Shown: positions 8,671 to 17,017, counted from the stretch's first letter. The stretch is DNA of 64,000 bases from Desulfovibrio sp. MES5 (GCF_002237645.1 NZ_MJUZ01000001.1:1-64000); one strand, 5' to 3'. The notes: a model not told the origin generated them from the sequence alone. Made by a program: numbers and translations.

Positions 8671-11600
8671 TCAGGCTGAAACCTGTCCCGCAACTGGTAT
8701 GCGTATGTCTTCCAGCGCCTGACGCAATCTGTCAAGCCCCTGCGCAAAGGGGACGTCTTTTTCCAGCGTCAGCGCAAGGCCTGCCGGGGGCAGCACGCGC
8801 GCGCCCGGCAGGGACGCGGCAAGAGCCACAATGCGTTCTGGCTGCACGGCCGTCTGCCCGTCAGGCCAGGTCAGGCGCACGGATTCGCGGCGCACCTCGG
8901 CCTTCTGCACCTGAAGTTCCGTAAGAAACTGCTTGAAGTCCAGCACGGCCAGAAAGTTTGCCAGTTCTTCGGGGAAGGGCCCAAAGCGGTCGCGGATGGA
9001 CAGGGCCGTTTCTTCACGCGCGGCCCCGCCTGAAGCCGAAGTGAGGGCCTTGTAGCAGCGCAGGCGCTCGCGTCCGTCATCAATGTAGGACGCGGGTATG
9101 TGCGCCGGAAGGCCCAGCGTCAGTTCCGTTTCGGCAACGATGCTTTCGGGCATGCCCTTGAGGCGGCCCACGGCTTCTTCAAGCATTTCAAGGTACAGGT
9201 CAAGGCCCACGCGGCACATGTGCCCCGACTGGACTTCACCCAGTATATTGCCCGCGCCGCGCAGGCGCAGGTCTTCCATGGCCACCTGAAAGCCCGCGCC
9301 CAGGTAGTCCATATCCATAATGATGCGCAGGCGCTCCTCGGCCACGGCAGTCAGGCGTTCGGCATCGGGCACCACAAAAAAGGCGTATGCCTGCCTGTCG
9401 CTGCGGCCCACGCGGCCACGCAGCTGGTACAGCTGCCCAAGGCCGAACATCTGGGCCTGATCCACCACCAGGGTGTTGGCGCGGGGAAAGTCCAGGCCGG
9501 ATTCCACTATGGACGTGCATACCAGCACGTCCAGTTCGCCATGCCAGAATTTGTGCATGGTGTCTTCAAGCTCGGTTTCAGACATCTGGCCGTGGGCCAT
9601 GCCCACGCGGGCCGCAGGAACAAGCCCGCGCACGTATTCCGCCACGCGCTCCAGCCCCTGCACACGGTTGTAGACCCAGAAGATCTGTCCTTCACGCTCC
9701 ATTTCACGTTCCATCACCTTGCGCAGCACGTTGTCGTCCCTGCGCAGCACGGCGCTGGCCACGGGCTTGCGATCCTGCGGCGCGGTTTCGATGATGGAAA
9801 GTTCGCGGATGCCCGACATGGAAAGCTGCAGGGTGCGCGGAATGGGCGTGGCCGTGAGCGTCAGCACGTCCACGTTCTTTTTGAGGGCCTTGAGCTTTTC
9901 TTTATGGCGAACCCCGAACCGCTGTTCTTCGTCAAGGATGAGCAGGGTCAGATTGGGCAGCTTCACGTCGGTGGACAAAATGCGGTGGGTGCCGATGAGA
10001 ATGTCTATCTGCCCGGCGGCAGCGGCCTTGAGCACCTCTTTTTGCTTGGGGCGCGTCACAAAACGGCTGAGCAGGCCCACATTGACGGGAAAACCCGCCA
10101 GGCGCGCCCTGAAGGTCTGGTAATGCTGCTCGGCCAGCACGGTGGTGGGGCAGAGCATGGCCACCTGTCGCCCCTCGGAAGCGGCGCGGAAGGCGGCCCG
10201 CAGGGCCACCTCTGTTTTGCCGAAGCCCACGTCGCCGCACACAAGGCGATCCATTGGGCTCGACTTGTCCATATCGTCCAGCACGTCCTGAATGGCCTTG
10301 GCCTGATCCGGGGTTTCCTCAAAGCCGAATGTGGCCTCGAACTCGTGATACAGCTCGCCGGGCGGGTCATAGCGGAAGCCCTTGGTGACCTTGCGGTAGG
10401 CGTACATCTCCACCAGATCGGCGGCGATTTTTTCAATGGCCTTGCGGGCTTTTTCCTTGCCGGTCACCCAGGCAGCGCCGCCCAGGCGGTCAAGGGCGGG
10501 CTCCACGCCTTCGGTACCCTTGAAGCGCTGGATAAGCCCCAGCCTGTCCGCAGGCACATAGAGCTTGTCCTTGCCGGAATACTCCACCAGCAGAAAATCG
10601 TTGGCCGCCGCGTTGAGGTCCAGGTGGTGCAGGCCCGCAAAGCGCCCGATGCCGTAATCGCGGTGTACAAGAAGATCGCCGGGCTTGAGGTCGTCAAAAG
10701 TATCCAGCCCCTTGAACACGCGGGAAGATACGCGGGGCGTTTTTTCGGCCTTGGGGTACAGGATGTCCTCGCCAAGCACCAGGATGTCGTCCCAGACAAG
10801 GTCCGCGCCCGACCTGAAGGGCGAAACAAGCACAAAAAGTCCCTTCTGATCCGGCGCGTAGCGCATGGCGGGTATAATGCCGTCCTGCTCGGCCAGTTTC
10901 AGGAATTTTGCCCGGCTTCTGCCTGATGAAAAACTGAGAACCACCTGACGGCGGCTGTTGCGCCACTCCTTGAGGGCCGAGGAAAGGTGCTGCCAAGGGC
11001 GATCCTGCGCGCCCGGCAGAGGGAAGAGGTCGGTAAAGGAGTGCAGGGGGCGTTCGGCCAGATCAAGGCCGCGCTCTTCAACGCCCATGACCAGCGGTTC
11101 GGCGTAGATACGCTGAAAGCCGTTCCAGGGTGCGGGCTGCGAGCTTTTGCGCAGTGTGAGCGTGGCGGGTTGCGGCAGGGGAGAGTCCGGGGCTTCCAGC
11201 CTTTCCTTGAGGCTCAGGCGGCCATCGCGCAAGGCGTCGGCGCTGTCGGCCTCGCCGGGCAGCAGCCACAGGCTGTCTTTGGGCAGCCAGTCTTCTATGA
11301 AGCTCGTGGTTTCAAGCACGCTGCCGGGCAAAAGCCCAATGCCGCCGCTGTCCAGCGATTTTTTGAAGGAATAGCACTCGTTTTCGCCAATGCGGCCTTC
11401 GGCGAACATGCGGTCGCAACGCTCGCGCGCCGCTGTCAGGGCTTTGGCGTCCAGGGCCAGCGGGCTGGCCGGAAGGAGCGTCAGTTCGTCGCAGCCTTGC
11501 AAAGAGCGCTGGCTTTCAGCGTCAAAAACACGCATCTCATCCAGGGTGTCGCCAAAAAATTCCAGACGCACGGGCTTGGCGTAACCTGCGGGAAAAATAT

Positions 11601-12126
11601 CGAGAATATCGCCCCGGCGCGCCATTTCTCCGGGCCGCGTGACCATGGTCACGCGCTCGTAGCCCCATTCCACGGCCTGATCGAGCAGTAGCTCGGGCGC
11701 ATAGTCGCTGCCCTTGCGCAGATCAAGATTGCGTGAAGAGAAGAAATTCAGGGGCACATGGCGCAGCAAAAGGCTTTCAACACTGCAAACCAGACAGCGC
11801 GGCTGTCCGAGGCCAAGACCATACAGGGCGGCCAGGCGCGCTGCCCACGAGGCTCTGTCCTGCCGCTGGTTCAAGGCGGGCAAGGCCAGGCAGGGGCTGC
11901 GCCACAAGGGTTCGGACAGGGGCTTTTCGCCAAGGGAAAGTTCCGGCGTAAAGAGCGTCAGCAATGCGCGGGCAAGCGTATACTCTTCACGTTCGCGCGC
12001 CACCAGAACCACTGTGCGCCCACGGGTCATGGCCTCAACGGCGAGACGGCAGCGCGTGGCCATGCCGCTGCGCTCGATGTATATCTGATTTTCCTGACTT
12101 GCCAGTACTGCGTTAAAACTGTCCAT
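8671..12126 (-). CDS. mfd: transcription-repair coupling factor Mfd
   Basis: Mfd removes stalled RNA polymerase and recruits UvrA. The 1151 residues match the family length. The N-terminal UvrB-homology region is followed by an RNA polymerase interaction domain (DLKPGDLLVHRDYGIGRFAG, about 480-500). The RecG-like helicase has Walker A GDVGFGKTE near residue 630 and DEEQRFG near 730. The C-terminal TRCF domain is present. The ribosome binding site before the ATG at 12126 is weak. The two SurA-like genes follow on the same strand. Confidence 0.97.
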   Translation of the reverse strand: MDSFNAVLASQENQIYIERSGMATRCRLAVEAMTRGRTVVLVAREREEYTLARALLTLFTPELSLGEKPLSEPLWRSPCLALPALNQRQDRASWAARLAALYGLGLGQPRCLVCSVESLLLRHVPLNFFSSRNLDLRKGSDYAPELLLDQAVEWGYERVTMVTRPGEMARRGDILDIFPAGYAKPVRLEFFGDTLDEMRVFDAESQRSLQGCDELTLLPASPLALDAKALTAARERCDRMFAEGRIGENECYSFKKSLDSGGIGLLPGSVLETTSFIEDWLPKDSLWLLPGEADSADALRDGRLSLKERLEAPDSPLPQPATLTLRKSSQPAPWNGFQRIYAEPLVMGVEERGLDLAERPLHSFTDLFPLPGAQDRPWQHLSSALKEWRNSRRQVVLSFSSGRSRAKFLKLAEQDGIIPAMRYAPDQKGLFVLVSPFRSGADLVWDDILVLGEDILYPKAEKTPRVSSRVFKGLDTFDDLKPGDLLVHRDYGIGRFAGLHHLDLNAAANDFLLVEYSGKDKLYVPADRLGLIQRFKGTEGVEPALDRLGGAAWVTGKEKARKAIEKIAADLVEMYAYRKVTKGFRYDPPGELYHEFEATFGFEETPDQAKAIQDVLDDMDKSSPMDRLVCGDVGFGKTEVALRAAFRAASEGRQVAMLCPTTVLAEQHYQTFRARLAGFPVNVGLLSRFVTRPKQKEVLKAAAAGQIDILIGTHRILSTDVKLPNLTLLILDEEQRFGVRHKEKLKALKKNVDVLTLTATPIPRTLQLSMSGIRELSIIETAPQDRKPVASAVLRRDDNVLRKVMEREMEREGQIFWVYNRVQGLERVAEYVRGLVPAARVGMAHGQMSETELEDTMHKFWHGELDVLVCTSIVESGLDFPRANTLVVDQAQMFGLGQLYQLRGRVGRSDRQAYAFFVVPDAERLTAVAEERLRIIMDMDYLGAGFQVAMEDLRLRGAGNILGEVQSGHMCRVGLDLYLEMLEEAVGRLKGMPESIVAETELTLGLPAHIPASYIDDGRERLRCYKALTSASGGAAREETALSIRDRFGPFPEELANFLAVLDFKQFLTELQVQKAEVRRESVRLTWPDGQTAVQPERIVALAASLPGARVLPPAGLALTLEKDVPFAQGLDRLRQALEDIRIPVAGQVSA

Positions 12127-12250
12127 TCACCCGTTCCAATGACCTGGCCGTTCTTCTTGCGCGGCCATGACGCGCGCGAACGATCCGCACAAAGTTTTAT
12201 ATGACGTGTGGTTATGAATCCCGAAAAAGAGTTTCGCCACAAAGTGACAA

Positions 12251-12274
12251 GGGGGCGGCCCTAAAGCCGCCCCC
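12251..12274 (-). terminator. GC-rich hairpin after the HesB-like gene
   Basis: GGGGGCGGC pairs with GCCGCCCCC across a 6-base loop, 24 bases past the stop of the Cys-form HesB-like gene. The following bases on the minus strand are only moderately T-rich, so termination strength is uncertain. Confidence 0.55.
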
Positions 12275-12297
12275 GGTCAACCGCATCTGTTTGCTTT

Positions 12298-12618
12298 TTA
12301 ATTGGTGCCGCAACCGCCGGAGCAGCCGGAGCAACCACCCGCGCTCTGAGGCAGGGGTACGCTGGGTTCCACCATAAAGCCCATATGGGTGAGGTCGATT
12401 TTTACGCCTTCAACCTGGGCCAGCAGATCTTTGTTGATGCAGAAGGTGAAGCCGCCCTGTTCCTCGCTCTGGTCCTCATCTGTGGCGGCGTCGAGGGCCA
12501 GCGCAAGGCGCGGGCCGCTGCAACCGCCGGGGGCAAGGTATATGCGGATATCGCTTTTGTCCTTGCCTTCAAAGTAGGCTGCCAGTTCTTTTTGAGCGCT
12601 TTCGGTAAGTTCGAGCAT
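12298..12618 (-). CDS. HesB/IscA-like iron-sulfur protein, cysteine form
   Basis: The 106-residue protein belongs to the HesB/IscA (A-type Fe-S carrier) superfamily. It has Cys33 in PGGCSGPRLALALD and Cys60 in FTFCINKD. The Cys-rich tail GGCSGCSGGCGTN (Cys96, 99, 103) replaces the usual CGCGxSF end. GGAGG precedes the ATG. It lies directly downstream of a paralogue in which the residue equivalent to Cys33 is encoded by UGA. A role in Fe-S cluster or metal handling is inferred from the family only. Confidence 0.9.
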   Translation of the reverse strand: MLELTESAQKELAAYFEGKDKSDIRIYLAPGGCSGPRLALALDAATDEDQSEEQGGFTFCINKDLLAQVEGVKIDLTHMGFMVEPSVPLPQSAGGCSGCSGGCGTN

Positions 12619-12709
12619 GGTTCCTCCATGATTTTTTCGGGTATATTATATATTCCGAAAAACAGGCTGAGATGCTTCATCGGCTGACGGGGAACCAGGC
12701 CCGTTTTGG

Positions 12710-13024
12710 TTAGTGGCTTCCGCAGCTTGAGCAGCTGCTGCAACCATCGCCTTCTGAAGCAAAGGGCACGTCGGGGGTGAGCGTGAAACCCATGTAGGTT
12801 AAATCCACAGAAACTCCCTTCACTTCATCGAGCAAAGACTTGCTCATGCAGAAGGTGTACCCAGCCTGTTCTTCGGTTACATCCTGGTCATTAGGCTCGT
12901 CCAGAGCCAGAGCGAGGCGCGGGCCGCCTCAACCAGCCGAGAGGTAAATCCGAATCGGATCCTTCTTCTTGTCCGCAAAGAAGGTATCAAGCTCCTTGCG
13001 GGCGTTGTCGGTCAATTGAATCAT
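12710..13024 (-). CDS. HesB-like selenoprotein (in-frame UGA = Sec32)
   Basis: A continuous 104-residue HesB/IscA-like protein is read if the TGA at 12931-12929 is translated. Ordinary ORF calling misses it. Before the UGA: MIQLTDNARKELDTFF, then IRIYLSAG. After it: GGPRLALALDEPNDQD, YTFC (Cys59) and the tail CSSCSSCGSH. The downstream paralogue has Cys33 exactly where the UGA falls. GGAGG lies about 6 bases upstream of the ATG. A SECIS-like hairpin sits at the right distance after the UGA. HesB-like selenoproteins are a known prokaryotic family, so Sec is far more likely than a pseudogene. Selenium-transport genes lie 1 kb away. Confidence 0.9.
12894..12908 (-). promoter_or_regulatory. bacterial SECIS-like hairpin
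   Basis: On the minus strand GGCTC-TGGAC-GAGCC forms a 5-bp stem and 5-base loop. The loop begins 26 bases after the UGA and has G at its second position. Bacterial SECIS elements typically have an apical loop about 16-37 bases after UGA with G in the first two loop positions, so this fits. It would bind SelB for selenocysteine insertion. Confidence 0.75.
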
Positions 13025-13152
13025 GATGTCCTCCATATTTCTGGTGCCCATAGTAACTAAGGCCATGCTTCTGCCTTGTCAATTGTCGGGGGACTTTTCT
13101 TCAATCACAAAAAGCTGTAGGGTTTTAGCAGGCAGATGCCACGGGAGGAAAC

Positions 13153-13692
13153 ATGAATACAACCCTGCTGCTTGAGCAGCACGAAATGGCGCGTATGCTG
13201 GAACGCCTGGCGTCCCAGATTATGGAGCGCCACGCCAAGTGCGACCATGTCATGCTGGTCGGCATTGAAAGGCGCGGCGCTGATATCGCCCGACGCCTGG
13301 CCGTCCTGCTTGAAGAACGCCTTGGGCATCCCGTGCTGCTGGGCACGCTGGACATAAATCTCTACCGTGACGACTGGACAAGCCTTGAAGGCAAACCCCA
13401 CATCGGGCAGTCACGCATACCGGCCAGTGTTGACGGGCGCGTCATCATTCTTGTGGATGACGTGTTGTACACGGGGCGCACCATACGGGCCGCCCTGGAA
13501 GCTCTGCTGGACTACGGACGCCCCAGAGCTGTGGAACTGCTGGCTCTCATTGACAGGGGGCACCGCGAACTGCCCATTCACGCGGATTATGTGGGCCGCA
13601 CGGTCAACACCAGCCGCCAGGAGCGCGTCGATGTGCTGCTGGCCGAACGGGACGGGCAGGACGCCGTGCACCTGACGGCAAGCCCCACATAA
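13153..13692 (+). CDS. pyrR: PyrR bifunctional pyrimidine operon regulator / uracil phosphoribosyltransferase
   Basis: PyrR proteins bind pyr mRNA in Gram-positives and convert uracil plus PRPP to UMP. The 179-residue protein has the PRPP-binding loop VIILVDDVLYTGRTIRAAL (about 97-115), an early catalytic region LVGIERRGADIARRL and the C-terminal GRTVNTSRQERVDV. GGAGG precedes the ATG. It diverges from the HesB-like selenoprotein gene. No pyr biosynthesis gene is adjacent, and in deltaproteobacteria an RNA-binding role is unproven. Confidence 0.92.
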   Translation: MNTTLLLEQHEMARMLERLASQIMERHAKCDHVMLVGIERRGADIARRLAVLLEERLGHPVLLGTLDINLYRDDWTSLEGKPHIGQSRIPASVDGRVIILVDDVLYTGRTIRAALEALLDYGRPRAVELLALIDRGHRELPIHADYVGRTVNTSRQERVDVLLAERDGQDAVHLTASPT

Positions 13693-14009
13693 TATGTGAT
13701 GGCGGCAGGCGGCCTGGCAGAAATGCCGCCCGCCTGCATGAATCATCTGGCCGCGTGCGGCCCTCACCCCTCCCCACGGATACAGTCCGTGCGGCGCAAA
13801 TTACGGAGCGCACATGCCCAAGCGCAAGACCTGACGCAACCCCGGCAGCTTCACGGTGTGGAGTGTAAGCGGGCGGCGGCGCGTTTTGCAGTACGGGAGC
13901 ATGACGCGACAAACCTGAGCAAGAGGTAATCCTCCGTCCGCGTTCTGTCGGTCTTTATGGCCGTCAACGCAACGGGCGCAAGCCCATAAAATGGAGCAGG
14001 AGGATACCG
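13693..14009 (+). other. intergenic region ahead of the selenium transporter gene
   Basis: I find no gene here. A GC-rich imperfect hairpin (GCAGGCGG..CCGCCTGC, about 13707-13738) follows pyrR and may attenuate readthrough. The last 100 bases should hold the promoter and leader of the yedE-type gene, whose ribosome binding site is GGAGG at about 14001. No known riboswitch is recognised. Confidence 0.4.
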
Positions 14010-15104
14010 ATGAAACAGTATTTCAACATCCTTTCCACCACTACTGGCATAGTTGTGGTGGGCCTTGTTTTCGGCATTTTGGCCGTATTGCTGCAACAGG
14101 CTGGCAATCCGGGCAATATGGGCATCTGCGTGGTTTGTTTTAACCGCGATATCGCCGGGGCTGTCGGTCTGCACAGGGCTGAAATTGTGCAATATCTGCG
14201 GCCAGAAATTATGGGCATGGTACTGGGAGCCTTTGCGGCGGCCATGCTCTTTGGCGAATACAAGCCCCGCGGCGGTTCCGCCCCCATCACCCGGTTTTTT
14301 CTCGGAGCCATCGCCGGTATCGGCGCGCTGGTTTTTCTGGGTTGCCCCTGGCGCGTCATCCTGCGCCTTGCCGGCGGCGACGCCCATGCGATCTTCGGAC
14401 TTGTGGGTCTTATCACGGGCGTCGGCATAGGCACCATTTTTTTTCGCATGGGCTTTTCACTGGGCCGCAGTCAGAATCAGGGCAAGATATCGGGCCTGCT
14501 GCTTCCCGCGCTCATGCTCGGCCTTGTGGCCTTGTACCTCGCTGACCCCCAGGTCATAGGCGAACTCAAGAGCGGCGTGCTCTTTTACTCCATCAAGGGG
14601 CCGGGCTCACAGCACGCGCCCTTTATCTTCTCCCTGTGCGCGGGGCTGGCCGTGGGCTTTCTGGCCCAGCGCAGCCGTTTCTGCACCATGGGCGCGCTGC
14701 GCGACGTCATCCTTTTCAATCAGTGGTATCTGGCCCTGGGCTTTATAGCCATGTTCGCGGCGGCTCTGGTCATGAATCTCAGCCTGGGCTCCTTCCATTG
14801 GGGATTTGAAAACCAGCCCGTTGCCCAGCCCGATGACCTCTGGAACTTTATGGGCATGGTTACGGCGGGGCTTGCCTTTGCGCTCGCTGGCGGCTGCCCT
14901 GGCCGCCAGCTGTTCATGGCTGGAGAAGGCGACAATGACGCCGCCGTCTTTGCGGTGGGGCTTATCGTCGGCACGGCCATGGCCCACAACTTCGGCATGG
15001 CCTCCAGCACTGCTGGCATCGGCCCCCACGGCATGGCCGCCACCCTGGCCGGGCTTGGGATTTGTCTGTTCGTCGGATTTTTCAACTGCAAGCGAGGCGC
15101 GTAA
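14010..15104 (+). CDS. yedE: YedE-type putative selenium transporter
   Basis: The 364-residue polytopic inner-membrane protein has about ten hydrophobic segments and the internal duplication of the YeeE/YedE family. The cysteine motifs FLGCPWRVILRLAGGD and GGCPGRQLFMAGEGD appear in the two halves, and QRSRFCTMGALRD lies between them. YedE proteins co-occur with selenium genes and are proposed to import a selenium species. GGAGG lies before the ATG. Its stop overlaps the next start (TAATG). The partner TusA-like and DUF3343 genes and the nearby UGA-containing gene support a selenium rather than thiosulfate role. Confidence 0.88.
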   Translation: MKQYFNILSTTTGIVVVGLVFGILAVLLQQAGNPGNMGICVVCFNRDIAGAVGLHRAEIVQYLRPEIMGMVLGAFAAAMLFGEYKPRGGSAPITRFFLGAIAGIGALVFLGCPWRVILRLAGGDAHAIFGLVGLITGVGIGTIFFRMGFSLGRSQNQGKISGLLLPALMLGLVALYLADPQVIGELKSGVLFYSIKGPGSQHAPFIFSLCAGLAVGFLAQRSRFCTMGALRDVILFNQWYLALGFIAMFAAALVMNLSLGSFHWGFENQPVAQPDDLWNFMGMVTAGLAFALAGGCPGRQLFMAGEGDNDAAVFAVGLIVGTAMAHNFGMASSTAGIGPHGMAATLAGLGICLFVGFFNCKRGA

Positions 15105-15322
15105 TGTCTGAACTTATTGATACCCGTGGCCTTTCCTGCCCGCAGCCGGTGCTGCTTTTTCTCAATGCCCTCAAGGGCGGTGCTGCGAGCTCCTTCAGCG
15201 TGCTGGTGGACAATGACGCCAGCCTTGAAAACGTCAGCCGCGCGGCCCGCAACCGGGGCTTCAGCGTCACGAATTCTGACGAAGGGCAGGGAGTCACCCG
15301 GCTGGAAATAGAAAAGTCCTGA
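15104..15322 (+). CDS. TusA/YedF-like sulfurtransferase domain protein
   Basis: The 72-residue protein matches the TusA fold. MSELIDTRGLSCPQPVLLF carries the persulfide-forming Cys12 in the Cys-Pro-x-Pro motif. In selenium clusters the equivalent YedF is often longer, with a C-terminal DsrE-like part; here only the TusA domain is present. The ATG overlaps the YedE stop by one base, so production is coupled to the transporter. The likely role is to carry S or Se as persulfide or selenopersulfide delivered by YedE. Family membership is clear; the selenium substrate is inferred. Confidence 0.88.
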   Translation: MSELIDTRGLSCPQPVLLFLNALKGGAASSFSVLVDNDASLENVSRAARNRGFSVTNSDEGQGVTRLEIEKS

Positions 15323-15394
15323 CATAACAATCCGCAGTTCTGCATGCGATAAACAGCCGGGCGGGCTTTGCCGCCCGCCCGGCAGGATACAGTA

Positions 15395-16039
15395 ATGGAC
15401 AACATGCCGAATACGAACAACAAGCCTTCCGGCGGGCTGCTCGGCAAGATGGGAAGCCTCCTGCGCGGATGGCGCGACAAAAACGCGCCGCCCGTTCCGG
15501 AAAGAAACACCGGCCCGGCAGGCGCTGGCAAGGCGCTCAGTGACAGGGGGCTGCTGGTCTTTTCCCATACGGGAGAGGTCATCAAGGCAGAGGGCCTGCT
15601 CCGTCAGGCGGGGCTTGCCGTTGAGGTCAAGGGGCCGCCGCCGCAATTGCGCACTGGCTGCGATATGGTGGTGGTTTTTGAGCTGGTCAGCCAGGCCGCC
15701 GTGCTGGAAGTTCTCAATAAGGCAGGCATCCGCCCGGAAAACGTCGTCACCGCCCACGATGTGCTGCTTGAGCCCGTGTCCCTGTTTCAGGTCAAGCGTC
15801 TGGACCACTGGCTCATGGTGCGGGCCGCCAACATGAAGATCACCCTGGACACGCGCGACGGGCGCATTGTAAATATTTCCGGCGGCGGCTGCCCGGATGT
15901 GCCGTGGCTAGCGCATTGCCTGTGCGGCATGCGGCTGGACGAAGCGCCGGAGCCCCGGAGCCTCGGGCAGACGCTGTGCTGCTACAGCCTGCAAAAGGCC
16001 TATGAAGAACTGCGGAGGCAATATCCGTGTGGTATATAA
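15395..16039 (+). CDS. DUF3343 protein with extra cysteine-rich C-terminal region
   Basis: The predicted 214-residue protein starts at ATG 15395 behind AGGA. Residues 1-45 are a low-complexity lead. Residues about 46-115 (LLVFSHTGEVIKAEGLLRQAG..RTGCDMVVVFEL) match DUF3343, a putative Se/S carrier domain found beside YedE/YedF. The C-terminal half (about 135-214) is unlike the short family members and has conserved-looking cysteines in GGGCPDVP, HCLCGM and LCCYSL. It overlaps the next gene by 13 bases. A role downstream of the TusA-like carrier is inferred from context. Confidence 0.75.
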   Translation: MDNMPNTNNKPSGGLLGKMGSLLRGWRDKNAPPVPERNTGPAGAGKALSDRGLLVFSHTGEVIKAEGLLRQAGLAVEVKGPPPQLRTGCDMVVVFELVSQAAVLEVLNKAGIRPENVVTAHDVLLEPVSLFQVKRLDHWLMVRAANMKITLDTRDGRIVNISGGGCPDVPWLAHCLCGMRLDEAPEPRSLGQTLCCYSLQKAYEELRRQYPCGI

Positions 16040-16914
16040 CGGGAACATTGCCGGATAAAGATATGGGGTTTTGCGAGGCGGCAACGCAGGCTCCGGCGTC
16101 GGTGCGTGACGGCATGCTGCATCTGCCGGACGGAAGTTTAGTCCCCGTGCAGCGCGGCACAGCGGCCCTGGCGGCCACGGCTCTTCTGGCCTGTGAGGCT
16201 CTCGGCTTTGAGCCGCCACGCCTTCTGCTGGCCGGAGACACCGGTTCCGGAGCGGGCAGCCGCACCCTTTACGCCTGGCTCACGGAGCATGCGGCAGCGC
16301 TGGCCCCCACAGGAATGACATTCCACTATCTTTTTCCGGATGTGGACTGGCACAACCGCGTGCTCATGGCCATACAGGCCTTGCCGACGCCACCCCTGCT
16401 GGTGGCCGACGCGGGCTTCATGTACGTGGCCAAGATGAGCGGCTACGCCGACGCCTACGATCTTTTTACGCCAGACCTGGGCGAACTGGCCTTTCTGGCT
16501 GACGAAAAAGCGCCGCACCCTTTTTACACCAGAGGATTTTTGCTGGCCGAGGAAGAGGATATCCCGGGGCTGCTGGCCCGCGCCCAGGCGCACGGCAACT
16601 GCCCGGCCAACCTCATCATCAAGGGCCGCGCCGACCATATCGTCTGCGAGGGACGCCTTGCCGCCACCATTGATGAACCCTCGGAACCCGCCATGGAGTG
16701 CATCGGCGGTACGGGCGACCTCGTGACGGGCCTTGTGACGGCCTTGCTGGCAGGGGGGATTCCCCTGTGCAGGGCCAGCCGCGCCGCAGCGTGTCTGGCG
16801 CGGCTTCTGGCGCGTTACTGTTCTCCTGACCCGGGCATGCAGGTGGCCCAATTGCTGGCCAGGCTGCCCAGGTTTTTACAGGAGCATGCCGAGGTTGTTC
16901 TTGCGATGGACTGA
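16027..16914 (+). CDS. ribokinase-fold protein, NAD(P)H-hydrate dehydratase-like, in selenium cluster
   Basis: The 295-residue protein starts at GTG 16027 (GGAGG 8 bases upstream), overlapping the DUF3343 gene. Near the C-terminus ECIGGTGDLVTGLVTALL matches the anion-hole/catalytic-Asp motif of the ribokinase superfamily, most like YjeF C-terminal (ADP-dependent NAD(P)H-hydrate dehydratase) proteins. LLLAGDTGSGAGSRTLY and LLVADAGFMYVAKM fit the nucleotide-binding core. It lacks the YjeF epimerase half. Its position at the end of the yedE run suggests a specialised job, but the substrate is unknown. Confidence 0.65.
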   Translation: MWYITGTLPDKDMGFCEAATQAPASVRDGMLHLPDGSLVPVQRGTAALAATALLACEALGFEPPRLLLAGDTGSGAGSRTLYAWLTEHAAALAPTGMTFHYLFPDVDWHNRVLMAIQALPTPPLLVADAGFMYVAKMSGYADAYDLFTPDLGELAFLADEKAPHPFYTRGFLLAEEEDIPGLLARAQAHGNCPANLIIKGRADHIVCEGRLAATIDEPSEPAMECIGGTGDLVTGLVTALLAGGIPLCRASRAAACLARLLARYCSPDPGMQVAQLLARLPRFLQEHAEVVLAMD

Positions 16915-16960
16915 GCCTGTCCCCACCTTGTCAGAACTGGCAACACCATAAAAAGATAAA

Positions 16961-16990
16961 GGCCGCCACGGTGAATGCCCGTGTGCGGCC
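16961..16990. terminator. bidirectional terminator between convergent genes
   Basis: GGCCGC-C-ACGG pairs with CCGT-GT-GCGGCC with small bulges. On the minus strand the hairpin is followed by a T-rich stretch (CCTTTATCTTTTTATGG). It serves the metallophosphoesterase gene, which ends at 17018, and probably the plus-strand selenium cluster. Confidence 0.65.
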
Positions 16991-17017
16991 ATAAGCGCCA
17001 TTTACCCTGAAGTTGCG

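Noticed and set aside
9100-10926. Long plus-strand open frame opposite mfd
   Set aside because: It is His/Ala/Gly-rich antisense shadow of a clear mfd gene.
12929-12931. UGA in the HesB-like gene as a pseudogene mutation
   Set aside because: The frame is intact on both sides, the stop is UGA at the active-site Cys position, and a SECIS-like hairpin follows; a random nonsense mutation would not be expected to meet all three.
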